DNA of 64,000 bases from an uncultured Clostridium sp. (GTDB lineage Bacteria > Bacillota > Clostridia > Lachnospirales > Lachnospiraceae): the NCBI GenBank assembly GCA_946498245.1, contig CAMMNN010000003.1:62001-126000 (forward strand), read 5' to 3'. The first letter of the stretch is position 1. Each line of letters opens with the position of its first letter. Positions 17,169 through 24,846 of this stretch are shown one piece after another. A program made the translations under genes and the position numbers. The notes under the pieces were generated by a model. That model did no database searches, was not told the DNA's origin, and saw nothing but the letters and a program-made list of their open reading frames with translations.

Positions 17169-18290
17169 TCACTGAGTCACATATGAATGCATGACATATT
17201 CTGTAATAACCTGCACAGCTTTATTCTCTGATATATGTTGATAATTTTCTGCCATATCTGTAAGGAGCTCCGGACGAGAGAGTAAAGCACAACTCAGACA
17301 AGCCAGCATCTTCGGTGTGTCCGCCGCAAGAGCTACCCCTTTAGCAGTGAAATACCGCATATTGTAGGTTTCGCAGCCAGCTACGGCATCTACAAATACC
17401 ATAGGGAGCCGTTTCTGAGCAGCTTCGGTAACACTGATGCCACCGGGCTTCGTTAAAAACAAATCAGCACTGTCCATCAAAGCTGCAACATCCTTCGTAA
17501 ATCCCAGTATCTTAATTCCAGATTTTCCAGTACATATACGGCTCAGTTGATTATAAAGCTTTCGATTGGTGCCACAGATTACCGTCATATGATAATTTTT
17601 GCACATGGATTTCATTATCGTGCGGACAATTTTTTTAATTGGCCCACACCCCATGCTTCCGCACATAATCAGCAGGTGGGGTGTATCTGGTTTGATACCA
17701 AATCTGCGCTTGGCATCTGGCTTATCCATAGAATGATAAAATTCTTTCCGGATAGGGATTCCGCTTGGAATCAGCTTTTTATCCTGCAGCCCACAACGGA
17801 TAAATTCACCTGCTAAGCTGATATCTGGAGTAAAGTAAATGTCTAGGTCACTCTGGCCGCAGCTTGGACTGCAGGTATAGTCGGTAGCCACAAAATAGGT
17901 TCGCAAAAAGCGATTGTGCCGCCGGATTACCTCTGTAATCATCAATGCTGAAAACACATGGGTACAAATCACAGTATCAAAATTCTCCTGCAAGATAAAA
18001 TCATACAGCCGTTCTGCCCCAGAGGTTAGTAACTGATAGACTTTCGAGTTCCCTTCAAATATAGCCGGATGATTTTCCGTATATTGGTAACCATTGCGAA
18101 ACATACCTGGAAAATGGCGGTAAAGCAGGGTAAATCCAGATGAGATTAAACGCGAAATATTGGGAGAAATAAAGGAAAACGCATCGCTCATCCGGCAAAC
18201 GACATCTTTTTGCTGAAAAGATTCAACAAGTGCTTTTCCGCAGGCATTATGGCCTTCTCCCGTATTGCAGCTAAGGATTAGTACACGCAT
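17169..18290 (-). CDS. MGDG-synthase-type lipid glycosyltransferase
   Basis: About 373 residues from the ATG at 18290, with GGAAGGAG upstream. It has the two-domain GT-B layout of the diacylglycerol glycosyltransferase/MGDG synthase family (GT28-like): N-terminal LILSCNTGEGHNACGKAL, a middle FVATDYTCSPS segment with IPSGIPIRKEF, the phosphate-binding LLIMCGSMGCGPIKKI, and LFLTKPGGISVTEAAQKRLP, the nucleotide-sugar-binding motif. These enzymes add glucose or galactose to diacylglycerol at the inner membrane face, as UgtP does in Bacillus. Its 5' end overlaps the CrtO-like gene by 20 bases. The sugar cannot be determined from sequence. Confidence 0.85.
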   Translation of the reverse strand: MRVLILSCNTGEGHNACGKALVESFQQKDVVCRMSDAFSFISPNISRLISSGFTLLYRHFPGMFRNGYQYTENHPAIFEGNSKVYQLLTSGAERLYDFILQENFDTVICTHVFSALMITEVIRRHNRFLRTYFVATDYTCSPSCGQSDLDIYFTPDISLAGEFIRCGLQDKKLIPSGIPIRKEFYHSMDKPDAKRRFGIKPDTPHLLIMCGSMGCGPIKKIVRTIMKSMCKNYHMTVICGTNRKLYNQLSRICTGKSGIKILGFTKDVAALMDSADLFLTKPGGISVTEAAQKRLPMVFVDAVAGCETYNMRYFTAKGVALAADTPKMLACLSCALLSRPELLTDMAENYQHISENKAVQVITEYVMHSYVTQ

Positions 18291-18774
18291 AAATCCGACT
18301 CCTTCCAGCATATTTCTCGTTTCTTGACTCCAACAAGCGGACCAGCCTGGGCCGGTTATACCGCTGAATGATGATATAAGGCAAATTTCCTAAAATGTTT
18401 AATAGTGCAACCAGCAGCCCTCCAACACTATCCCATATCCAAAGACACCGCAGGCCAACTATACAGAGGGCCAGATGGATGAATTCCGCAACACAAGTCT
18501 CCTGAATCATACGGACAAGATGTGCATCTGTCACCTTTTTAGGAAGCTTTTTTGATGGCATTACAGAAGACAGTATATTGCTCATATCTGGAACCTTGTC
18601 TTTCCAATCGCGCACTCCAAGGATAGTATAAATCCGTCCGGCCTTTTCAAAATCAAAAGTATGGTACGGAAACCGTTCAAAGCAAAACCACTCCTTTGGC
18701 AGCACCCGTCCGACTAAAAATCCTGCAAGACCGATAATAATAAGATAAACACAGCAATCAAGAAATTGTCTCAT
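18271..18774 (-). CDS. CrtO-like membrane acyltransferase (glycosyl-diaponeurosporenoate acyltransferase family)
   Basis: The 167-residue membrane protein carries the family pattern FPYHTFDFEKAGRIYTIL followed by VRDWKDKVPDMS, then two or three hydrophobic segments and LGNLPYIIIQRYNRPRL. It matches CrtO, the acyltransferase that finishes staphyloxanthin, and its relatives in non-carotenoid bacteria. No carotenoid genes are nearby, so it probably acylates a different glycolipid. Its ATG overlaps the stop of the CDP-alcohol phosphatidyltransferase as ATGA, and it is followed by the MGDG-type enzyme. The order suggests stepwise lipid head-group assembly. Family is likely; substrate unknown. Confidence 0.7.
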   Translation of the reverse strand: MRQFLDCCVYLIIIGLAGFLVGRVLPKEWFCFERFPYHTFDFEKAGRIYTILGVRDWKDKVPDMSNILSSVMPSKKLPKKVTDAHLVRMIQETCVAEFIHLALCIVGLRCLWIWDSVGGLLVALLNILGNLPYIIIQRYNRPRLVRLLESRNEKYAGRSRIYACTNP

Positions 18775-19361
18775 AGCGTTCTCTTATGCTCCCCTCCATT
18801 TTTGCGTAATAATTGAATGTTCCGAATTAAGTACAGAGCAAACGACAGGCCTATCATAATCGAGGTTACCACAATCAATACGCCAGACAGCGAGGCTGGA
18901 ATTTCAGACCAGAAAATATGTAGAAGCATCATTGCATACAGCAGAACAGTGGCTATTTTCCCATGCCAAACAGCACCTGGAACAATTCCGCTTTGTCGTA
19001 TTACCAAAATTCCAGTTATCGTCATTGAAACTTCTTTACATACCATCAACGCAAAAGGAAACAACATATACGGGAACCGTACCATCAGGCAGATCAACAT
19101 AACCGCCTGTGTCAGCTTATCAGCGATAGGATCTAAAATTTTCCCCAAATTACTGATCATATGAAATTTTCTTGCAATAAACCCATCTATAATATCCGTT
19201 AGTCCTGATAAAATTAGAACACAGCCTGCCGAAAAATAATTCTGTTTCACAACATACAAACAAATAATGAAAGGAATCAGGCAGATTCGGAAAAGAGACA
19301 GCATATTAGGGATTGTGACAATTCTATTTTCCTGCACATTCGGCTGTTTCTGATTTCCCAT
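18771..19361 (-). CDS. CDP-alcohol phosphatidyltransferase (PgsA-like)
   Basis: The 196-residue integral membrane enzyme has about five transmembrane helices and the CDP-alcohol signature: GLTDIIDGFIARK followed by SNLGKILDPIADK, covering the DGxxAR(x8)G(x3)D(x3)D residues. Length and N-terminus (TIPNMLSLFRI) agree with phosphatidylglycerophosphate synthase. It would transfer a phosphatidyl group from CDP-diacylglycerol to an alcohol such as glycerol-3-phosphate. Because a chromosomal pgsA is normally essential, this element copy would be a second enzyme with either the same or a new acceptor. It overlaps the end of the MarR gene by 38 bases, so its expression is tied to the repressor's operon. 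Confidence 0.85.
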   Translation of the reverse strand: MGNQKQPNVQENRIVTIPNMLSLFRICLIPFIICLYVVKQNYFSAGCVLILSGLTDIIDGFIARKFHMISNLGKILDPIADKLTQAVMLICLMVRFPYMLFPFALMVCKEVSMTITGILVIRQSGIVPGAVWHGKIATVLLYAMMLLHIFWSEIPASLSGVLIVVTSIMIGLSFALYLIRNIQLLRKNGGEHKRTL

Positions 19362-19797
19362 TGTTAATTTCTTCCTTTAATGTTTTAATGTATTTTGTCA
19401 AAGCAGCAATACAAGCAGAAAATTCAGCGCGATCCATACGGTCTAATGTCCTCTGTTCTGCATTAGCAATCGGCATAATAATACTTTCGCCATACTTCCT
19501 GCCCGCCTCTGTCAATCGGATATTTTTGCGGTTTCTTGTTCCTGGAACAACCTCCAAAATCGCATATCCTTTTTTTACCATATGGCCAATAATCGTGTTA
19601 ATTGTCTGCTTTGAAAAAGACCATGTGTTGCAGATGTCTTGTTGGGAATGCTCGCCTTCTGTAAGAATCAAAATATACCAGACCCAAAATTCGTTTTCAG
19701 AAATCCCGCTTTGACCCACAGCAGTGCGATAGATACTTGTCAACTCATTCATTTGCTGCATCACCATTTCAAGTTGTTCTTTTACGGTATAATCCAT
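19324..19797 (-). CDS. MarR family repressor heading the lipid operon
   Basis: About 157 residues from the ATG at 19797; a TTG at 19818 lies inside the GGGAGGT ribosome binding site. The helix-turn-helix and wing are typical: QQDICNTWSFSKQTINTIIGHMVKKGY, then RKNIRLTEAGRKYGESII. An imperfect 15-bp inverted repeat (19822-19869) covers its promoter, as expected for autorepression. It is the first gene of the block and is read into pgsA-like, CrtO-like and downstream lipid genes. MarR proteins are usually relieved by small phenolic or antimicrobial ligands; the inducer here is unknown. Confidence 0.9.
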   Translation of the reverse strand: MDYTVKEQLEMVMQQMNELTSIYRTAVGQSGISENEFWVWYILILTEGEHSQQDICNTWSFSKQTINTIIGHMVKKGYAILEVVPGTRNRKNIRLTEAGRKYGESIIMPIANAEQRTLDRMDRAEFSACIAALTKYIKTLKEEINNGKSETAECAGK

Positions 19798-19821
19798 TTC
19801 TGTTTTCTTACCTCCCAAAAT

Positions 19822-19874
19822 AAGTATCCTGTTTCGGATTCTTATAATATAGTACGAAATAGGATACTTGTCAA
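19822..19874 (-). promoter_or_regulatory. MarR operon promoter with overlapping inverted-repeat operator
   Basis: On the minus strand TTGACA (19869-19874) and TATATT (19846-19851) are 17 bases apart. The arms AAGTATCCTGTTTCG (19822-19836) and CGAAATAGGATACTT (19855-19869) match in 14 of 15 positions as an inverted repeat. One arm spans the spacer and the other the start-site region, which fits steric repression by the adjacent MarR protein. Confidence 0.75.
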
Positions 19875-19958
19875 TAGCAACTCGGATTGTTTATAAATTT
19901 TTTAAATTTATAATTACTTTCAGCATTATCCGTTATATGTACTACTAATATTTCTCTG

Positions 19959-20747
19959 CTACAAATCATTTTTCATTAAATACTGCAAATTTTCTCCCCA
20001 ATGAGTTTTCCTCATTTCCTCCTCTGACAGCAAATTAAACAGGTATCCAGAACTGTCCTGCCAAGTAGCATCCGTATAATACCCTACCCCATCCACCACA
20101 ATATAATTCCAGGCATGGTTCATCTCCTTACTGACTACCCGCTCACAATAAAATCCCATCCGCTCCGCAATCTCCCGATATACCACCGCATATCCCTCAC
20201 AAATTGTCCCGCCGGCATTTAAAGCGCCCACTACATCATAAGGCCCGTCCAAATCGTAATATAACGTCCTCTCCATCCATTCACACAGGCGATATGCCTT
20301 TTCATAGTTCGTCACGCCCTGATGGCAATACGCAATCGCCTCCTCAATCTTTTCCTCAGCACGCTGAATTTCTTCAGAAGTACGCTCTGGTCTGGCATAG
20401 CTTTTCTGACGATTTGCCTCATTGTTGTACGGATCTACCAATGCACCGTTTTGAAATAAAACCTCCTGATCCATCAGCCAAACCTTTCCATCCGCCATTT
20501 CCCCGGAATCATAAAAGAAATACCAGTTCCGCCCGATGAGTTTCCACCCTGTCTGCATGATTCCATTTTCATCAAAATAGTACCAAGCAGTTTTCCCGTT
20601 CCAGTCCAACTGTCGCCAGCCCTTGGCCATATCCCCATTTTCCTCTACATAACTCCACTGCATTTCCCATCCTGCTCCATAAGCAGGAAAACAAAGCAGG
20701 CTGCATACGGCTATTACAGCCATCATGCGCTTAATCATCCTCTGCAT
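19959..20747 (-). CDS. Secreted wall-binding transglutaminase-like protein
   Basis: The 262-residue protein has a basic N-terminus and signal peptide ending near AYGAGW, then two choline-binding-type repeats (NGIMQTGWKLIGRNWYFF), a helical linker (about residues 125-155) and a transglutaminase-like domain. Catalytic residues are visible: Cys in GGTICEGYAVV, His in MNHAWNY and Asp in YYTDATW. It is a paralogue of 2059-2958 but lacks that protein's C-terminal zinc ribbon. It directly follows the sortase gene and ends the conjugation operon. It could remodel peptidoglycan peptides or cross-link surface proteins at mating contacts. The enzyme class is firm; the reaction is not. Confidence 0.8.
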   Translation of the reverse strand: MQRMIKRMMAVIAVCSLLCFPAYGAGWEMQWSYVEENGDMAKGWRQLDWNGKTAWYYFDENGIMQTGWKLIGRNWYFFYDSGEMADGKVWLMDQEVLFQNGALVDPYNNEANRQKSYARPERTSEEIQRAEEKIEEAIAYCHQGVTNYEKAYRLCEWMERTLYYDLDGPYDVVGALNAGGTICEGYAVVYREIAERMGFYCERVVSKEMNHAWNYIVVDGVGYYTDATWQDSSGYLFNLLSEEEMRKTHWGENLQYLMKNDL

Positions 20748-20773
20748 TTTTCTGATACCTGTCTCCTCCTTGT

Positions 20774-21565
20774 CTATTTATCTGATTCCACTTCTTGCTT
20801 CTGCGGATTCCTCTGCTGTGCCGCTACAATAAACCTTCCATCCGCCTCCTGATAGCTGCAGGTTACAAGCAGCAAAAGAGGGTTCCCATCCGGCTCAATC
20901 CCTGTTTCATAGAAAGCCGTTTCTTTCAGGCGACTGACATAGGCTTGATACTCCTCATCACTGCCGTTTATAAAGCGATATATCCAAAGACTGTCATCCG
21001 CGCTCTCTGTTCCAGTCCCATAACAGACAGCAAAAATTTCATATTCCTGCCGCTCATAAAGCGTGTCAAACCGAAGAAGCCGATGGGTTTCCCAAAATTC
21101 CCTTCCCCGGTACTTCATCAAATCAGAAAACATACTTCCGTTTCTCATATGATGCCCATACAAAATCACATTCCGGCTTCTTGGATCCAGACTTCCCTGG
21201 CCGATAAAGGGAGTCCCCGAATAAGAATCTGCTCCATAAAAATTCCGGTGCAGGTAATATTCCGGTTCTGCCGGCGTATGCATGACTGGATAATCAATCC
21301 TGGTATCCGCAACGGATATCCATCCGGTAAAATCCGGATTCTCTAAAATAAGTTCTTTGTACTCCGGCAGCATAGATCGTACAAAATCGCCCTCCTCATC
21401 CTGACAGACCAAGCTATTTCCGCTATTCTGCCGATTTTTCTGCACACGTTCAGAAATCTCCCGAAATCCCTGTTCCTCCCCCTTTAACCGGCCCATTCTT
21501 CCTGCCAGGATTCCTGTCATTCCCAAAAACAAAATACCTAAAAATACCATCACTACCCGCTTCAC
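20774..21565 (-). CDS. Class B sortase
   Basis: About 263 residues from a GTG start with GGGAGGAGA upstream; the stop of the preceding gene overlaps it as GTGA. One N-terminal transmembrane helix is followed by the sortase beta-barrel. The catalytic residues are in place: His in VILYGHHMRNG, Cys in LLLVTCSYQ and Arg in DGRFIVAA. The pattern (YPVMHTPAEPEYYLHRNFYG at residues just after the anchor) agrees with class B. It would attach element-coded surface proteins, such as the thioester adhesin, to peptidoglycan. Its position between VirD4 and the wall-binding transglutaminase ties it to the cell-surface part of conjugation. Confidence 0.9.
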   Translation of the reverse strand: MKRVVMVFLGILFLGMTGILAGRMGRLKGEEQGFREISERVQKNRQNSGNSLVCQDEEGDFVRSMLPEYKELILENPDFTGWISVADTRIDYPVMHTPAEPEYYLHRNFYGADSYSGTPFIGQGSLDPRSRNVILYGHHMRNGSMFSDLMKYRGREFWETHRLLRFDTLYERQEYEIFAVCYGTGTESADDSLWIYRFINGSDEEYQAYVSRLKETAFYETGIEPDGNPLLLLVTCSYQEADGRFIVAAQQRNPQKQEVESDK

Positions 21566-21837
21566 GCACTCTCCTCCCACAGTATCCTGGAAAAATAGAC
21601 GAGCCGGCCACATACCCACCTGCAGATTCGATTGGACAGCAAATAGGCCTCGTCCGCAATCTCGGGATTATCCAGATTCCATCCGGTCTGCTTAAAAAAC
21701 TCCTCCAGGCTGTCATAAAAAAACAGAGCCCTCCGCGCCTGCGAAAGCTCCGTCTCCGTCCAGTCGGATACCTGGATTTCAAATTCTGTTTCCAACAGCT
21801 GCATAAAAACAGGCTCAGGCAAATCTTTACCAGTCAT
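21562..21837 (-). CDS. Small acidic protein between VirD4 and sortase, unrecognised
   Basis: A 91-residue product from the ATG at 21837, overlapping the VirD4 stop by 11 bases; the longer reading frame above this start overlaps VirD4 out of frame and is probably not translated. It is rich in Glu, Asp, Trp and Phe, apparently helical (LSQARRALFFYDSLEEFFKQ, ISNRICRWV-like end). No signal peptide or transmembrane helix is evident. The tight overlap on both sides shows that it belongs to the conjugation operon. It may be a partner of VirD4; no function is claimed. Confidence 0.6.
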   Translation of the reverse strand: MTGKDLPEPVFMQLLETEFEIQVSDWTETELSQARRALFFYDSLEEFFKQTGWNLDNPEIADEAYLLSNRICRWVCGRLVYFSRILWEESA

Positions 21838-23851
21838 CGGTAAATAAGTCTTCCACCCGCTCAATCTGCTCTGACCAATTTTCTTCCCGACTTTGGCCGT
21901 CTGATTCTGTTTTTGCTCTATGCCAATCCTCTCCTTCCAAATCTCCTGTACCCCTCTTGTTTTCTTCCTCATACTCCGGGCTGGTTTTAAAATCACTCCA
22001 TTCCTCCGCCCGTTCGTCCCTCTTTGATTCCTGCCCCATCCGTTCCATTTCCGGCCACATCTTCCGTTTTTCTTTCTGCTCTATTTCCCGTTTCCGCCAC
22101 TCCGGTATATGTTCCTCCGTCTTTTCCAAAACAAATCTGGCAGATTCCGGATGCCTTGTATAATCAAACTTCCGTACCTTTAGAACTTTCTGCCCACGGA
22201 TAATGACCAGCGCCTGGTCCAACGGGAACCGCAAAACCTCATCTGGCAAAAGGAGCATCCGCTTCCCCACAGAACTGGTTTCTGAATAGTCCGGTACATA
22301 ATCACTGATCCGCATGGTACTTAATGTTTTTCTAAGAGAGGATACCCCGACAGTAACCTCCCCGGAGCGGTCACTGAAATAGGTCGCCGTCGTCATATCA
22401 TTACAGCCGAGAAACAGGGACACATCGCAGCCGCCCAGAATTTCCTCCCACTGTCCGTCCGGATAACGGTTCTGAAGCTGCGGAATATTCTGGTACAGAA
22501 TGCTCATTCCCAGTCCACGGCTCCTGGCTGTGGCCAGTTTCTTTTTAAAATCCGGCACAATTCCGATATTAGGAAACTCGTCTAGTATAAAGTGAACCGG
22601 CACCGGCAGTTTCCGTTCCGGCTGCCGGTCAGCAAACCGCACCAGCTTGATACAGAGAAAGGATACAAACAAAGTCGCCAGCACATCATAGGTGGAATCC
22701 TGGTCCGAGGTAATGCAGAAATATGCACATTTTTCACGCCCCGGCAGGGTTAAGTCAAATTCCGGATAACTGGTAATTTTCTGCACCAGTTCATTCTGCA
22801 TAATCTGCAGCCTGGTTCCCAGTCCCAATACTGCATTGCCTTTTACTTTCTCCGCTTTGGAAAACAGGCGGTAAGGCCCTTTTGCGGGATGAACCGTAGG
22901 CAGGTTATCAAAAATCCCATCCAGGGCCTCCAGACTTTGATTGATAAGCAGCTTGTACGCCTCCGCAAAGGTTCGGTCTTTTTCTTCGTATTCATGGTAC
23001 ACATACAGGCAGAGAGCTTTCAGAAGATCCATTTCCGTATTGTCATAAAAATGGTCGAATTTATCGGTGGTATTTCGGATTACCACATCCACGAACACAT
23101 CAATCAACCCGCCTCCGTCAATCTCAGCCAGACAGTCCCAGGCGTCCGAATTTTCCAAGCTGATTAAATTCCACTGACGGACTGTATATCCCTGCTCCTT
23201 TAGATATGCCGCTGTATCCTCATAAAGTTCGGATTTTGGATCTGTCACAAACATACTCTCTCCCCGTTTCACACATTGGAGAATCATATTTCTGGCGAAC
23301 GCCCTGGATTTCATGCTGCCCTGGGAGCCGCAGACGGCAATATTGCGGTTCAGCCTGGAATCCGACGGCAGACTGAAAATCTTGTCGGTTTTCAAATCCA
23401 TTCCCAAAATAATCCCATCAATTTCTTTGACTTTCCAGTCCTCTTTCAGAACCAGTCTGCGCTCATCCTCTTTCATGTAGCCGGCTGTCCCATAGGTTCC
23501 CAGACCGGAATACTGAAAATTCCTCTCCTCGTCCTTGCCCGCCAGGGTTTCCGTACTGCCTCGAAAGACAATCATTCCCGCAACGAACAGGAAAAGCAGG
23601 ACGACGAAAAATGTCATCTTCCATCCCTGAAAGGAAAAGACCGCCGTTAGCAAACACCGCAATGGATTCAGGCTCACATTTCCGGCATTCGTAAAAATCT
23701 GGCACAGAACTCCGCTCACATAAAGGGCCAGAAGAAACAGGGCGGCGCCCCCTTTCAACAGTTTATCTTGTTCCAGGATTTTATCCTTGCATCTCTTGAA
23801 CCACTCTAAATAATTGATTCTTTTCCACCTTCCTCTATCTTTCTGTTTCAA
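21827..23851 (-). CDS. VirD4/TraG-type coupling protein (T4CP)
   Basis: A roughly 675-residue membrane ATPase. Two N-terminal transmembrane segments (ALFLLALYVSGVLCQIF and FFVVLLFLFVAGMIVF) anchor it. The nucleotide-binding domain carries a Walker A-like CGSQGSMKSRAF, in which Met replaces the usual Gly before Lys as in other Clostridia T4CPs, and Walker B HFILDEFPNIG. SRGLGMSILYQNIPQL follows. The acidic C-terminal 130 residues look disordered. Start choice is unusual: no ATG lies near the N-terminus. TTG at 23851 is listed, but an ATC at 23818 has the better ribosome-binding spacing (GGAAGGTGG). The protein couples relaxase-bound DNA to the secretion channel. Confidence 0.9.
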   Translation of the reverse strand: MKQKDRGRWKRINYLEWFKRCKDKILEQDKLLKGGAALFLLALYVSGVLCQIFTNAGNVSLNPLRCLLTAVFSFQGWKMTFFVVLLFLFVAGMIVFRGSTETLAGKDEERNFQYSGLGTYGTAGYMKEDERRLVLKEDWKVKEIDGIILGMDLKTDKIFSLPSDSRLNRNIAVCGSQGSMKSRAFARNMILQCVKRGESMFVTDPKSELYEDTAAYLKEQGYTVRQWNLISLENSDAWDCLAEIDGGGLIDVFVDVVIRNTTDKFDHFYDNTEMDLLKALCLYVYHEYEEKDRTFAEAYKLLINQSLEALDGIFDNLPTVHPAKGPYRLFSKAEKVKGNAVLGLGTRLQIMQNELVQKITSYPEFDLTLPGREKCAYFCITSDQDSTYDVLATLFVSFLCIKLVRFADRQPERKLPVPVHFILDEFPNIGIVPDFKKKLATARSRGLGMSILYQNIPQLQNRYPDGQWEEILGGCDVSLFLGCNDMTTATYFSDRSGEVTVGVSSLRKTLSTMRISDYVPDYSETSSVGKRMLLLPDEVLRFPLDQALVIIRGQKVLKVRKFDYTRHPESARFVLEKTEEHIPEWRKREIEQKEKRKMWPEMERMGQESKRDERAEEWSDFKTSPEYEEENKRGTGDLEGEDWHRAKTESDGQSREENWSEQIERVEDLFTDDW

Positions 23852-24833
23852 TATCCACAGGCCTGCTTTGCATATGCTGGTACAGATTCGTGTAATAAGT
23901 CCCCATGGTGCTGCTAGCATTATAAAGGGCTGTTACCATTACTGCCCGGATGTTTCTGGCTTTCGTCCCGGTCTGAGAAAGACAATCAAGCACATACTGG
24001 ATATGAAGCATGGTCAGTCTGCGGTAATGCTCCTGCACAACCGAGGTTTCCTTTTCCTCTCGATTGACTCGTATGGTTTTTGCCGAAGATGTCAATACAT
24101 CAACCGCTATCTCCACAAGTTCATCCAGTTCTTCTTTCCGCTCATCGTCATAGGCCAGAATATCGTACTCAATCTGATTCTTAAATGACTCTTTTGCCTG
24201 TTGATACGATTGGATAGGATACTCTGTGTTGTATTCTCTGTATGTATTCTCTGTATTTGTCTCACTCATTTCGGTAATATCCTCACCCTCTTTCCGGGGA
24301 GAGGTTTCTCTTAAATCAGTGACTCCTCTCTCTGTATTTGGGGACATATCCCCCCGAAATCGGGGACACCCTCTTTTCCGTACTGTTTCTTCCTCTTTTT
24401 CAGGGAATGTCAGCCGCTCCAGCACAGCCACATCCAGTGCCAGGAACAGTACATTGGGGACAATCTGTCCATTTATTTCCAAATTCCGAAAAACCCGTTT
24501 TACAACTCCCAGTTTTTCCAGTTCTACCACCGCATTGACCGCATCCCGCTTACTGATTCCAAATTGTTCTGACATTTGCTGATAGCTTCTCTGGAGCAGA
24601 TCCGCCTTAAACCTTTTTTTGAAACCTAATAGCTGTCCGCTGCCCTCATCTCGGATTTCCGCCGCCCGATACCAATATACAATGTCTGACAGGATAACAA
24701 TGGCGGTCAGATATGGTTTTCCTGTCTCTTTTCGGATTGTCCGATACCATGTAGACGGAATGACATTTCCCGTTATCTGCAGCCGGCTTAACTGATCTAC
24801 GGTTTCATTTCCTGTTTTAAAAATCGGTTCCAT
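23835..24833 (-). CDS. Replication initiation protein, DUF6017 type
   Basis: The 332-residue protein starts at an ATG with AAAGGAGG upstream. The N-terminal 130 residues have a winged-helix replication-initiator look: VIPSTWYRTIRKETGKPYL, AIVILSDIVYWYRAAE, then QMSEQFGISKRDAVNAVVEL. A variable, Glu/Arg-rich linker follows. The C-terminal segment with KARNIRAVMVTALYNASST and YYTNLYQHM matches DUF6017 proteins annotated as element replication initiators. It would let the excised element replicate as a plasmid, consistent with ParA and ParB genes near the integrase. It overlaps the VirD4 start. Origin sequences were not identified. Confidence 0.8.
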   Translation of the reverse strand: MEPIFKTGNETVDQLSRLQITGNVIPSTWYRTIRKETGKPYLTAIVILSDIVYWYRAAEIRDEGSGQLLGFKKRFKADLLQRSYQQMSEQFGISKRDAVNAVVELEKLGVVKRVFRNLEINGQIVPNVLFLALDVAVLERLTFPEKEEETVRKRGCPRFRGDMSPNTERGVTDLRETSPRKEGEDITEMSETNTENTYREYNTEYPIQSYQQAKESFKNQIEYDILAYDDERKEELDELVEIAVDVLTSSAKTIRVNREEKETSVVQEHYRRLTMLHIQYVLDCLSQTGTKARNIRAVMVTALYNASSTMGTYYTNLYQHMQSRPVDIETER

Positions 24834-24846
24834 CCTATTTCCTCCT

